Positions 1 to 7,522 of a DNA stretch of 23,097 nucleotides are shown here, piece after piece. This DNA comes from an uncultured Clostridia bacterium (GTDB lineage Bacteria > Bacillota > Clostridia > Oscillospirales > Ruminococcaceae). Under the pieces are notes generated by a model. It ran no database searches. It was not told where the DNA came from and saw only the letters and a program-made list of their open reading frames with translations. The stretch is taken from the NCBI GenBank assembly GCA_947632425.1, contig CANRPG010000008.1, positions 1 to 23,097 of the forward strand. The letters are read 5' to 3'. Position 1 is the stretch's first letter. Each line of letters begins with the position of its first letter. A program made the translations under genes and the position numbers.

Positions 1-39
1 TATTATAAGCAATATCGCCGTGGCAATATCCATATACAT
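1..39 (-). CDS. Small hydrophobic peptide, copy A (partial, putative type I toxin)
   Basis: Thirteen codons are visible from ATG at 39 to the window edge. They read MYMDIATAILLII, identical to the first 13 residues of the complete copy at 277-363. The same GGGGGTG ribosome site sits directly upstream. The gene is open to the left, so completeness cannot be judged. The role is inferred only from the complete copy and its antisense arrangement. Confidence 0.6.
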   Translation of the reverse strand, partial: MYMDIATAILLII

Positions 40-125
40 CACCCCCAATCTTCCTCGGACGGAGGAGAAATGGGAGACTAACCACTTTCCGTTTCGTACC
101 TAGCCGGTACAAGTATATTATATCA
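1..125. repeat. Direct repeat, copy A of the small-peptide element
   Basis: This stretch is almost identical to 325-450, offset by 324-325 bases with one single-base indel and a few substitutions around 77-95. It carries the 5' part of the peptide gene, its ribosome site, its leader palindrome (GTACC-N5-GGTAC at 96-110) and its -10 box. The copy is cut by the window edge, so its 3' half and its antisense promoter lie outside. The similarity stops just past the -10 box, and the -35 regions of the two copies differ. Confidence 0.95.
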
Positions 126-146
126 TATTTTGTCCGCTGCTGTCAA
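117..146 (-). promoter_or_regulatory. Promoter of peptide copy A
   Basis: On the minus strand a consensus TTGACA (141-146) is followed after 18 bases by a consensus TATAAT (117-122). Transcription would start near 110, directly on the palindromic leader. It lies back to back with the plus-strand antisense promoter at 159-187. Confidence 0.8.
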
Positions 147-158
147 GAAAATAAGCCC

Positions 159-187
159 TTGACAAACGCGCGGTTAGGGTGTATAAT
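159..187 (+). promoter_or_regulatory. Consensus promoter of the antisense RNA
   Basis: TTGACA at 159-164, a 17-base spacer, and TATAAT at 182-187 form a perfect vegetative (sigma-A) promoter. No plus-strand protein gene follows. The only plausible product is a short untranslated RNA ending at the hairpin at 246-285, transcribed toward the peptide gene on the opposite strand. Confidence 0.88.
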
Positions 188-193
188 ATTATA

Positions 194-285
194 TAGAAAA
201 AGGAGTACCGGCTTAGACTAAGCGGTTGCTTCCTTATGTTACAGTAAATAACCGCAACGAATTTGGAGAGCTGCGGTTATTTTTT
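194..285 (+). ncRNA. Antisense RNA opposing the peptide mRNA (putative type I antitoxin)
   Basis: The start is placed about seven bases after the TATAAT at 182-187 and the end at the T-run of the terminator hairpin, giving an RNA of about 90 nt. A stem-loop at 208-225 (CCG/CGG and CTTAG/CTAAG arms) lies near its 5' end. The last ~40 nt are perfectly complementary to the 3' end of the peptide mRNA, including the last codons and stop. The RNA has no convincing reading frame. Convergent transcription with 3' overlap through a shared terminator is the layout of known Fst and TxpA type I systems; the function here is inferred. Confidence 0.65.
246..285. terminator. Bidirectional terminator shared by peptide mRNA and antisense RNA
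   Basis: A perfect 11-bp stem (246-256 with 272-282) has a 15-base loop and a T-run to 285 on the plus strand. The reverse direction has a weaker T-rich tail. The stop codon of the minus-strand peptide (277-279) lies inside the stem, so both RNAs end here and overlap across the hairpin. Confidence 0.88.
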
Positions 286-363
286 ATGTATGTTCTTAAT
301 AATCTCGTTTATCAATGCGAGAATTATTATAAGCAATATCGCCGTGGCAATATCCATATACAT
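277..363 (-). CDS. 28-residue hydrophobic membrane peptide (putative type I toxin)
   Basis: The frame starts at ATG 363, or at a second ATG at 357, and ends at TAA 277. The peptide begins MYMDIATAILL, continues as an Ile/Leu-rich segment long enough for one membrane span, and ends IIKNIHKK with a basic tail. A GGGGGTG ribosome site lies just before the first ATG. The ~72-nt leader begins with a GTACC-N5-GGTAC hairpin and contains a pyrimidine-rich CTCCTCC that could mask the ribosome site. Small size, a single span, a charged C-terminus, tandem duplication and a convergent antisense RNA all match type I toxins. I cannot assign it to a named family. It could instead be a benign small membrane protein. 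Confidence 0.7.
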   Translation of the reverse strand: MYMDIATAILLIIILALINEIIKNIHKK

Positions 364-450
364 CACCCCCAATCTTCCTCGGACGGAGGAGAAATGGGAG
401 AATAGCCGCTACCGTTTTTCGTACCTAGCCGGTACAAGTATATTATATCA
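325..450. repeat. Direct repeat, copy B of the small-peptide element
   Basis: This is the complete second copy of the sequence at 1-125, covering the start of the peptide gene, ribosome site, leader and -10 box. The unit spacing of ~325 bases suggests tandem duplication of the whole toxin/antisense cassette, with possible further copies to the left of the window. Confidence 0.95.
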
Positions 451-470
451 CAAACAAATTCACATTGCAA
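442..470 (-). promoter_or_regulatory. Promoter of peptide copy B
   Basis: On the minus strand TTGCAA (465-470), a 17-base spacer and TATAAT (442-447) form a good promoter. The predicted start near 435 falls exactly at the base of the leader hairpin at 421-435. The -35 box is weaker than in copy A, so the two copies may differ in strength. Confidence 0.7.
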
Positions 471-474
471 GCAC

Positions 475-506
475 AAAAATCCCCTTGACATCACTGCCAA
501 GGGGAT
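475..506 (-). terminator. Terminator of the ten-gene transport operon
   Basis: A 9-bp perfect stem (479-487 with 498-506) is followed in the minus direction by a T-run (475-479). It lies 17 bases beyond the stop codon of the last permease gene. A plus-direction T-run at 509-514 makes it potentially bidirectional, which would insulate the operon from the toxin-like element. Confidence 0.88.
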
Positions 507-523
507 AATTTTTTGCTGTCTCA

Positions 524-1573
524 TCAGCCGACAAGACCTGAACGCTCAACGCCTTCGATGAAGTATTTCTGCAAGAAGATATACATTACAAGTATCGGCG
601 CTATCGTCAGCACGCAGCCTGATTCGAGCCACACTATCATAGATCTTATACCGGGCGACTGGTTATTGAACAGGCGCGAGGTAAGCTCCGAGTCGAGGTT
701 TCTCAGCATCAGTGCTACGGTATCGTTTCTTGTGAAGAACGATGACGATACATAGTAGTCGTTCCAGTACCACACTATTGAGAACAGGAAAACGGTAAGG
801 AACGATGTTTTTGCGTTAGGCACCATAACCTTTATAAAGGTCTTGAAAGGTCCGCAACCGTCGAGGTATGCGGCATCTTCCAGCTCTTTCGGCAGACCTC
901 TGAAGAACTGACGGAATATCAGTATGAACAGACCTGCACGAATGCCGTTTGCGAACATCGCGGGAAGATACATTGTCCAGCCGGAGTTTATAAGCGTTAT
1001 AGACTCGCCGCCGTTGAAAAGCGGTATTATACCGAACAGATCGAAGAACGCATACTGCAAATACAGCGGTATGGTAATTATCTGCGGCGGAACGAGTATC
1101 ATTGCCACTACCAGCGCGAACAGAATGTTCTTGCACTTAAAGTCAAATCTTGCGAAGCCATAGCCCGTTATCGAGCAGGTAACTACCTGCAATACCGAGG
1201 CGATAAGGTTCAGCCTTATGGTATTCAGAACGGTGCTGCCGTAGTTCATGATCCTGTATGTATCGCGCATATTGTCCAGCGTCAGAGCTTTCGGGATCCA
1301 CACTATAGAGGGGTCGTTCATCTGCTCGTTCGGTCTGAACGCGGTAGAGATCATGAAGATTATAGGATAGAGAATTACGAAGCAAAGTCCGAAGAGGATA
1401 AGGAATCTGAATATCGGCCACACAACGCCTATCAGCTTTTTGTTACGGTTATAACGTATCTGATCGGGAGTAAGGTAGTTTTCTATTCCTTCCGCTTTCA
1501 TTCTGGCGTATCTTGCCTTGCGGATCTGCTGCATCTCTTTTTCAAATTGACGCTCTTCTTTTTTAGTTGCCAC
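524..1573 (-). CDS. Carbohydrate ABC transporter permease, MalG type (second pair)
   Basis: This is the last gene of the operon, 349 residues, an inner-membrane channel subunit of an ABC sugar importer. After a ~50-residue highly charged N-terminal segment it has about six membrane spans. The EAA coupling loop, DAAYLDGCGPFKTFIKVMVP, sits in the C-terminal half and is the contact for the ATPase. The start is GTG at 1573 with an AAGGGGGG ribosome site. It lies 12 bases after the preceding MalF-type gene, and the two would form a heterodimeric channel. Substrate cannot be read from the sequence. The family call is secure. Confidence 0.92.
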   Translation of the reverse strand: MATKKEERQFEKEMQQIRKARYARMKAEGIENYLTPDQIRYNRNKKLIGVVWPIFRFLILFGLCFVILYPIIFMISTAFRPNEQMNDPSIVWIPKALTLDNMRDTYRIMNYGSTVLNTIRLNLIASVLQVVTCSITGYGFARFDFKCKNILFALVVAMILVPPQIITIPLYLQYAFFDLFGIIPLFNGGESITLINSGWTMYLPAMFANGIRAGLFILIFRQFFRGLPKELEDAAYLDGCGPFKTFIKVMVPNAKTSFLTVFLFSIVWYWNDYYVSSSFFTRNDTVALMLRNLDSELTSRLFNNQSPGIRSMIVWLESGCVLTIAPILVMYIFLQKYFIEGVERSGLVG

Positions 1574-1585
1574 CGTTATCCCCCC

Positions 1586-2677
1586 TTATCCTACTTCATA
1601 GTAAACGAACTTATTGACAATAGCCAGTATAATGCCCAGCGCCGCGGCTACTATTATAAAGTACGCCCACAGCATTGCCGCCTGATAGCCGAATTCCCAG
1701 TTGCTGCTCTTGGTAAGAAGTATCTTCATTACCGAGTTATCGGGTGCAACGAACGAGTCAACTACCGTATATACCAGCGAGGCAACTATCATCGGGCTTA
1801 TGCTGGGAAGAGTGATCTTCCAGAAATATTCCCAAGCTGTCGCGCCCTCCATTTGTGCGGCTTCTTTCGCCGAGGGTGATATATTCTGCAACGCCGCCAA
1901 GAACAGCAGTATTTGTATACCGGAGTTCCACACCAGATTGAATATATCGCTCGTCAGCGTGTTGATTATCTCTGTCAATTTGTCGCTTATGTTATAAATG
2001 CCAAGGTACGTGAGCAGGTCGCCTACGAGGTCTGTTTCAAACAGCGAGTTGAACTGTTCACTGCCGCCGCTGTAGCCGCCGGAAGTCATGTTACCGTTGA
2101 TTATATCGATAACAGGGCCGGTAGCTATGATAACGGGGAGGAAGAATACCGCTCTTGCGAATACTCTGCCTTTGAACTTCTGATTGAGTATTATCGCTAT
2201 GAATATCGAGAACACCAGTATCAGAGGCGTTTTCAGCGCGGTATCTTTCAGAACTTCCACCAGTGACAGCGAATAAGACGGGTGCACTGTGAATGCGTTC
2301 TTATAGTTTTTAAGACCTACAAAGTCGAGGTTCATGCCGCCCGAGCCGTCGGTATTCGGCAGCGTATCGCAGAACGAATAGACTATAGACTCTATAACGG
2401 GCATTATGAAGAAGTATATCGTACCCACCAGCCACAGGGCTATAAATCCCAGACCGTAGAGGGCTTTTCTTTTCTCGTAAGGAATGCTTCTGCCCTTTGC
2501 TTTTGCAGGTTTGGCAGGCGCTGCCGCCTCGGCTGCCGCTTCCTTTACCTGAGAAACTTCTTCTTTAACTTCTTCTGTTACTGTGGTAACTTCCTCTTTA
2601 ACTTCTTCCACAGCGTTTTCCTGTGTTATGGTCTCAGCTTCGAGTTGTTGCGAGTTCTTTTTCTTATTCTTGCTCAT
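1586..2677 (-). CDS. Sugar ABC transporter permease, MalF type, with acidic N-terminal extension
   Basis: This 363-residue permease has six or more membrane spans and the EAA coupling loop EAAQMEGATAWEYFWKITLP. Residues 1-70 are an unusual low-complexity Glu/Val/Ala/Lys stretch before the first span (around 75-95), predicted to be cytoplasmic. A long periplasm-equivalent loop follows the second or third span. Its ATG overlaps the TAA of the DUF5696 gene by one base (TAATG), which suggests translational coupling. It pairs with the MalG-type permease downstream. The acidic tail is not typical of the family and resembles the Lys/Glu/Ala tail of the propeller protein in the same operon. Confidence 0.92.
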   Translation of the reverse strand: MSKNKKKNSQQLEAETITQENAVEEVKEEVTTVTEEVKEEVSQVKEAAAEAAAPAKPAKAKGRSIPYEKRKALYGLGFIALWLVGTIYFFIMPVIESIVYSFCDTLPNTDGSGGMNLDFVGLKNYKNAFTVHPSYSLSLVEVLKDTALKTPLILVFSIFIAIILNQKFKGRVFARAVFFLPVIIATGPVIDIINGNMTSGGYSGGSEQFNSLFETDLVGDLLTYLGIYNISDKLTEIINTLTSDIFNLVWNSGIQILLFLAALQNISPSAKEAAQMEGATAWEYFWKITLPSISPMIVASLVYTVVDSFVAPDNSVMKILLTKSSNWEFGYQAAMLWAYFIIVAAALGIILAIVNKFVYYEVG

Positions 2678-5103
2678 TATCCTAACAAACCTCCCGTCAC
2701 TGTAGTATCGCCCATATCAAGGCTTACGCCGTTTACCTTTACTGTAGCGTTTTCTATATCTACCTCAATGGTAACGTCGGAAGCGCCGTCTGCGCTGTAA
2801 GTTGTTTTCAGAACGTCTCCGTCTCTCTCAAAGTTGGATATAGTCATAGTCGAAACATCTTTCAGAGCCTGCGCTGCCACAGCGTTTTGTTTTGAAGCCG
2901 TGTCTACCCACGCATCATAGTATGCATAGTAGAGGTCGTCGTAATCGGTATCGGCTATCTCGTCGGCGCTTTCGTGTATCATATCATAGTGCAGTCCTGC
3001 GCCGTATGCTATCGAGAGCAGGTAAGCTTCCTGAACGTCGGAACTCTTGTTTATCGACGTTGACGAATACGGAACATATCCGTGTATTACCATCTGATAG
3101 AAAGGAATATCATAGTCGGTAATGTTAAAGCCGCTGGAGTATATCGGAACGTCTGTGATATGCGATGCATACTTGATAACATATGCGTTTGCGCCGTCGC
3201 AGAGTATCTTATCTATACCGCCGCTTGTGGCTTCTTCATAGCCCTTGACTATCTCATCTCTCGTTGTATTTCTTACCGACTTTTCTTTCTTGATAAAGTC
3301 TGAAACGAGGGCTGTTGAATATTCGCCGTAGCTGATCTTGTTCTGACCCTTATCGGTAAAGCTTTCAAGTATCTCGCCGAACACCTTTCCGTAAGCGTTT
3401 GGTGAGAGCAGTGCGGGCGAAACGCCTTTTTCCTCATATCCGAACGCTATCGAGTAATTCGACTGGCGCGAGTAGGCGTTCGATACTCTTATAGCGGTAT
3501 CGGTAAACGTCCAGTATCCCCAAGAAGAGCTGTTCATAGTCAGGTTATCCATAGTGGGGTATATCTCTGCGCCTATGCTGGCGGCATAGCTTTCAAGGTC
3601 TTCGAGGTCGCCCTTGCCGCCCAGTTTGCCCGAGGGCTTGAACTTTGTTGAGATCTTATCCTTGATAAGCTTGTTTGTCCAGTCGTTGTAGCCTACTACA
3701 ACATCTGAAACTCCGTCGGAAGTAAATCTTTCAAGTATCTCTTTAGCCTCATCGAAAGATGTCATCGAGGTCTTCATATTAACGGGTATACCCAGAATAG
3801 ACCTTTCTTTCATAACGCCGCCGTACAGGTCAAGATAGAAGTTATACTTGCCCTGCTCGGTAAGCTGTTTCAGACCGTCTTTCTCTATAAGGTAATCTCT
3901 GTATACCTTTGCAACGTCGGCATAGTTTACGCCCTCGCTGTCGCTTATCGGAACATACAGCACCGAAACTACCGGTGTATCTATAGTACCCTTTTCAAAA
4001 ACGGTAAGCTTGTTGCCCGAGTCGCCGCTCATATAATACGTATCGGAAGAACGCAGCTCAAACGAGAAGTACGTTGTATTATACGACTGGTTGTTCTGAC
4101 CGCACACCTGCGCGCATATGTTTGCGTTTGCATCGCCGTCGGTGGCTATCATAACAAGTCCGTCATTTCCCGAAACGGTTGCGGTAACGGGCAGGTAAGC
4201 CTGATCTGTTACCTTAGGAGCGGAGAGCGGAACTGCCGTATAGTCTCTGCCGTATATCTTCTGGTTGTAAGAGCCGTAGCCCGACTTGCCGTTGTTGTAC
4301 TCTATAACAGCGCCCGAGCCGTCGGGAACTATCATATAGCCTTCTACCTTGTTGCCCTCAAGGTCGGTAGCAGGCGCTGCGCCGAACTGCGGATTGAACG
4401 CAATGTTCGTTATAACAGTGCCGTCCTCCTGCGAGGTCTTTTTCTCGACTATCTTGGAAACGTCGGTAGAAACTTTCAGTCCGTTGTCGACCAGCTCATA
4501 CCTTACCGGTATCGTTATGCCGGGGCGCGAGAACGTGAATGTTATCTCAACGCCGCCGTCTATTTCCTTGCTTTTCTCCTTAGCGCCCGTCATAGAGTAC
4601 AGATCTTTGGTAGTTCTCTTATCCTGCGCAAGTTCTGCATAGGTTATCATCAGATTTGAAGCCAGCTGCTGGCGCTGAGCCTTTTTCATGCTCGAGCCCT
4701 TTGACTGATTTATAACGGTGTCGTCTGCAAAGGTGTTTATCGGGTTAGACCACCAGTACTTGCCTGTTTCCTTAACGAACAGACATATCTTTGAAGAAGC
4801 TGTTTTCTCCTCGTCCTTGTCATCTCTTTCGCCGCTGTCAAAGTAGAGAATGAACTTATCGTTCTCGGCGACCTTAGAGCAGTTTTTCAAAGCATCTTCA
4901 TCGGTGATCTTCTCTAATAGTTCCTCTTTTTCTTCTTCGTCGTCGCCGTCGTCCTCGCTGTCTTCGGTATCTGTGGTACTTTCGGCAGAGTCGGCAGCAG
5001 GTGCATCTGCATCGTCAGCAAAAACATTTACAGCCGAGCCTGCCGGTATCAGCATTGTCAGAACGAGTGCGAATGTAAGCAATTTTTTCCAATTTTTCTG
5101 CAT
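2677..5103 (-). CDS. Secreted DUF5696-like protein
   Basis: This 808-residue exported protein has a Sec signal peptide (about residues 1-29, a K-K pair then a hydrophobic core ending in VNVFADDA). No lipobox cysteine and no C-terminal anchor are seen. An acidic Ser/Asp/Glu linker follows (about 35-65). The rest shows alternating strand-like segments (for example LDLYGG, VVVGYNDW, EIYPTMDN, ILCDGA, PIYSSGFN) that could be a TIM-barrel-type fold, but that is inference. I recognise it as the DUF5696 group, often beside sugar ABC permeases. ATG 5103 is chosen over GTG 5112 because a GAGGTG ribosome site sits six bases before it. No enzymatic activity is assigned. Confidence 0.75.
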   Translation of the reverse strand: MQKNWKKLLTFALVLTMLIPAGSAVNVFADDADAPAADSAESTTDTEDSEDDGDDEEEKEELLEKITDEDALKNCSKVAENDKFILYFDSGERDDKDEEKTASSKICLFVKETGKYWWSNPINTFADDTVINQSKGSSMKKAQRQQLASNLMITYAELAQDKRTTKDLYSMTGAKEKSKEIDGGVEITFTFSRPGITIPVRYELVDNGLKVSTDVSKIVEKKTSQEDGTVITNIAFNPQFGAAPATDLEGNKVEGYMIVPDGSGAVIEYNNGKSGYGSYNQKIYGRDYTAVPLSAPKVTDQAYLPVTATVSGNDGLVMIATDGDANANICAQVCGQNNQSYNTTYFSFELRSSDTYYMSGDSGNKLTVFEKGTIDTPVVSVLYVPISDSEGVNYADVAKVYRDYLIEKDGLKQLTEQGKYNFYLDLYGGVMKERSILGIPVNMKTSMTSFDEAKEILERFTSDGVSDVVVGYNDWTNKLIKDKISTKFKPSGKLGGKGDLEDLESYAASIGAEIYPTMDNLTMNSSSWGYWTFTDTAIRVSNAYSRQSNYSIAFGYEEKGVSPALLSPNAYGKVFGEILESFTDKGQNKISYGEYSTALVSDFIKKEKSVRNTTRDEIVKGYEEATSGGIDKILCDGANAYVIKYASHITDVPIYSSGFNITDYDIPFYQMVIHGYVPYSSTSINKSSDVQEAYLLSIAYGAGLHYDMIHESADEIADTDYDDLYYAYYDAWVDTASKQNAVAAQALKDVSTMTISNFERDGDVLKTTYSADGASDVTIEVDIENATVKVNGVSLDMGDTTVTGGLLG

Positions 5104-5120
5104 TTCTAACACCTCATTCC

Positions 5121-5750
5121 TTAACCTCTTATTCTATACGATATTTCAGTATAGATAGAGTAGATGAACACATATACCTGCTGGAACAGCGAGAGAAGAA
5201 GTATTGCAAGAAACAGTATGAGCAGCATTACTATAAGGGTAAGCAGTATCGAGAATATCGTCTTCGGCACTGTATACTGGTGAACGGCTTTCATCGCCTG
5301 GAACATCAGTATTACAGACCAGCCTATACCGAGATAGTACACGGCGTTTACCCATATTGCCTCGTCAAGCACCATAACGTTTGAAATAAGTGTTGCGAGG
5401 AATGTGCCTACTATGAAAGGCACCAGCGAGTATGCCGAGTTTATGCATATCTGTTTCAGTCTGCCCTCGCCGTCGAGAAGCGTACATACAGACCAGTTGG
5501 CTATTACCCATGTGAAGAAGTACACCACGCTGTTTACAAGCAGCGGAACAACGTTGAATATCTTGGTATAAGAACCGTTGAACGCAAAGCCTGTCAGCTG
5601 TCTTCTTGCCACGAGGGCTATGAACAGCAGCACTACTATACCAAACGCCACTTTCAGCGAACCCTGCTTCTTCCAGCGAAGGTCCTCAAAGCCCTCTATC
5701 GGGTGAAAGATAGCGTGCCTCAGCCAACCCATTGTGGTAAACTCATACAT
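5121..5750 (-). CDS. Yip1-family multi-span membrane protein
   Basis: This 209-residue integral membrane protein begins MYEFTTMGWLRHAIFHP and has about five hydrophobic spans from residue 35 onward. The N-terminal pattern, with 'HPIEGFEDLRW' before the first span, is typical of bacterial Yip1-domain proteins. A longer frame reaches 5864, but its first 38 residues are out-of-frame reading of the preceding gene; ATG 5750 has a GGGGGAAG ribosome site and overlaps the upstream stop by 8 bases. Function in bacteria is unknown. Translational coupling to the propeller protein suggests the two act together in the membrane. Confidence 0.8.
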   Translation of the reverse strand: MYEFTTMGWLRHAIFHPIEGFEDLRWKKQGSLKVAFGIVVLLFIALVARRQLTGFAFNGSYTKIFNVVPLLVNSVVYFFTWVIANWSVCTLLDGEGRLKQICINSAYSLVPFIVGTFLATLISNVMVLDEAIWVNAVYYLGIGWSVILMFQAMKAVHQYTVPKTIFSILLTLIVMLLILFLAILLLSLFQQVYVFIYSIYTEISYRIRG

Positions 5751-7488
5751 TTTTATCTTCCCCCTTTTCATCGGTTTCGTTTGTTTCTTGAGAAGCTGCG
5801 TTTTCGGCTGCTTCCTTTGCTGCCTCTTCGGCTGCTTCGGCTGCCAGCTGAGCTTCATGCTCAAGTTCCTTCTTGGTCTTCTTGCGCTCGACCTGCTTTT
5901 TCTGCTTGCGCACTCTCTTTTTGATTATGCCTTTCTTCTTCAGCACCGAGAGCACCACGAACAGCACAAGCAGCAGAGCTATCAGAATGAACAGCCATAT
6001 GAAGTTATCTTGCAGCCACTGTTCTCTGTAATACTTAAAGGCTTTGTCGTAGTTCTTTCTTGAATACGCGTCTTTGAAGTATTCCATAGCATCTTTATAC
6101 TCGCCCTCGCTCAGGCACGCCTTGCCCAGACCCATCTGTGCGAATGTGCAGGTGCCGTTTCTGTCAAGGACTTCCTGCCACAGGGGCTTAGCCTCAACGT
6201 ACTTGCCTTCGTCATACAGCTGCACCGCTTGTTTGAGGTACTCGCCGTAAAGCGTGGTAGAGTAAACGGTTATGTCATTCTTTATACCGTCTATAATATA
6301 AACGTTTCCGAATGCGCACTCCAGCGCGTTAGGACCTGTAAAGCTGCCCTTCTGGTCGGAGTTCGTATTTGACGTACCGAATATCGTGATAAGCTCGCAG
6401 AACTCGTCATACACGAACACACGACCTGTTACATAGTCAAGTATGTTTATAAATCCGTAGTCGTCTATGTCTATATCGGTAAGTCTTGTTGTATAAGTTG
6501 TATTTGTTGAGGCATCATATGTATTTGCGCCGCTGTCGGCAAAGGTATATTCGTTGCCTGCGTCGTTGTTCCATATGTTATAGCCTGCGGCGTTAAGCTT
6601 CTTTACCGCGTCGGTGCTGGCGTTTGCAGCCTCGGTAACGGTATATATAAAGCCCTCTGCATCAATATCGAAGTTTTTATACTCGACAGGTGCGGCGCTT
6701 GTTATTGATTTCAGCTGTTCGTCAGATGCGAACACTCTCCAAATTCTGCGCCTTATAATCTCGCCGGTAAGTTCAACACGGTTTGCGCCGTAAAAGCCCT
6801 GAAATTCGCCGAGGTTATTGAACTGTGCCGAACCTGAGTTTACAGACGTACATACCGCATAAATATTGCCTGCAATATCTACCAGGATCTTTTCCGGCAA
6901 AAACGTATTATAGGTATATATAGGCGAATCAGGTTTTGTAACTTCCAGAGCGCACTCACATTCCGTTGCGGAAGTTACCTCGCACTGAACGACTCTTGAA
7001 TTTTGCGTATCGCCGACATACATATACAGTTTGCCGTCGTCGGAATTTACCACGAACACGCCCTGCGGCTCATTGAAGTTATAAGTGCCGCTGGGTGCGC
7101 CGTACACGCCCGTATAGCAGCCTATCAGCTGAAGGTCTTTATTCAGCCTTAGTATTCTGGAATTTTTGGTATCTGCTATCCAGAATTCCTGCTTGGTGCT
7201 TTCAAAGAACAGATCCTTCGGGCCGTTAAGTTCGACCGAGGCGTTTATGCCTACATACAGCGGATCGAGTGGGTCTCTTAGTTTGTCAAGACCTATATCG
7301 TGACCCGTGTATGTATCTTCTACTTTATATCCTGCCTGAGCAGGTATAGCGTCGTCCCAGTTATCATAGCTGTATGAGTAGTAAGGCTCGCTGGCTGATG
7401 CCGTTATCATCGCAGATGCAAGGCAGACAAGCGCAGCACACAGCGATACTGCTCGCTTCAACGCTTTTTTCATTTGCATACATCTCAC
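5743..7488 (-). CDS. Membrane-anchored NHL-type beta-propeller / TPR protein
   Basis: This protein of about 578-581 residues has a Sec signal peptide (a basic start then ALVCLASAMITASASE). It continues as a long extracellular region with NHL/propeller-like repeats (motifs such as PKDLFFESTKQEFWIADTKN and EPQGVFVVNSDDGKLYM). Two TPR-like helical repeats follow at about 410-480, then one membrane span at about 495-516. The ~65-residue cytoplasmic tail is Lys/Arg-rich and then Glu/Ala-rich, probably helical. No catalytic motif is evident; binding or scaffolding is likely. Starts at GTG 7488, ATG 7479 and ATG 7473 are all possible. The last 8 bases overlap the Yip1 gene. It may link surface glycan binding to the inner-face machinery. 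Confidence 0.8.
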   Translation of the reverse strand: MRCMQMKKALKRAVSLCAALVCLASAMITASASEPYYSYSYDNWDDAIPAQAGYKVEDTYTGHDIGLDKLRDPLDPLYVGINASVELNGPKDLFFESTKQEFWIADTKNSRILRLNKDLQLIGCYTGVYGAPSGTYNFNEPQGVFVVNSDDGKLYMYVGDTQNSRVVQCEVTSATECECALEVTKPDSPIYTYNTFLPEKILVDIAGNIYAVCTSVNSGSAQFNNLGEFQGFYGANRVELTGEIIRRRIWRVFASDEQLKSITSAAPVEYKNFDIDAEGFIYTVTEAANASTDAVKKLNAAGYNIWNNDAGNEYTFADSGANTYDASTNTTYTTRLTDIDIDDYGFINILDYVTGRVFVYDEFCELITIFGTSNTNSDQKGSFTGPNALECAFGNVYIIDGIKNDITVYSTTLYGEYLKQAVQLYDEGKYVEAKPLWQEVLDRNGTCTFAQMGLGKACLSEGEYKDAMEYFKDAYSRKNYDKAFKYYREQWLQDNFIWLFILIALLLVLFVVLSVLKKKGIIKKRVRKQKKQVERKKTKKELEHEAQLAAEAAEEAAKEAAENAASQETNETDEKGEDKNV

Positions 7489-7522
7489 CCATTTCCTTTA
7501 TAAATTTCGTTATAACCACGGG

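Noticed and set aside
1..450. CRISPR array or insertion-sequence ends
   Set aside because: There are only two long direct repeats about 325 bases apart with coding and promoter content, no short regular repeats, no transposase and no terminal inverted repeats with target duplication.
263..508. Plus-strand 81-codon frame across the repeat region
   Set aside because: It runs through the terminator stem, the opposite-strand peptide and two promoters, and lacks a ribosome site; it is an accident of the repeat.
5751..5864. 38-residue N-terminal extension of the Yip1 protein
   Set aside because: It is a Lys/Gln/Pro-rich out-of-frame reading of the propeller protein tail; ATG 5750 has a strong ribosome site.
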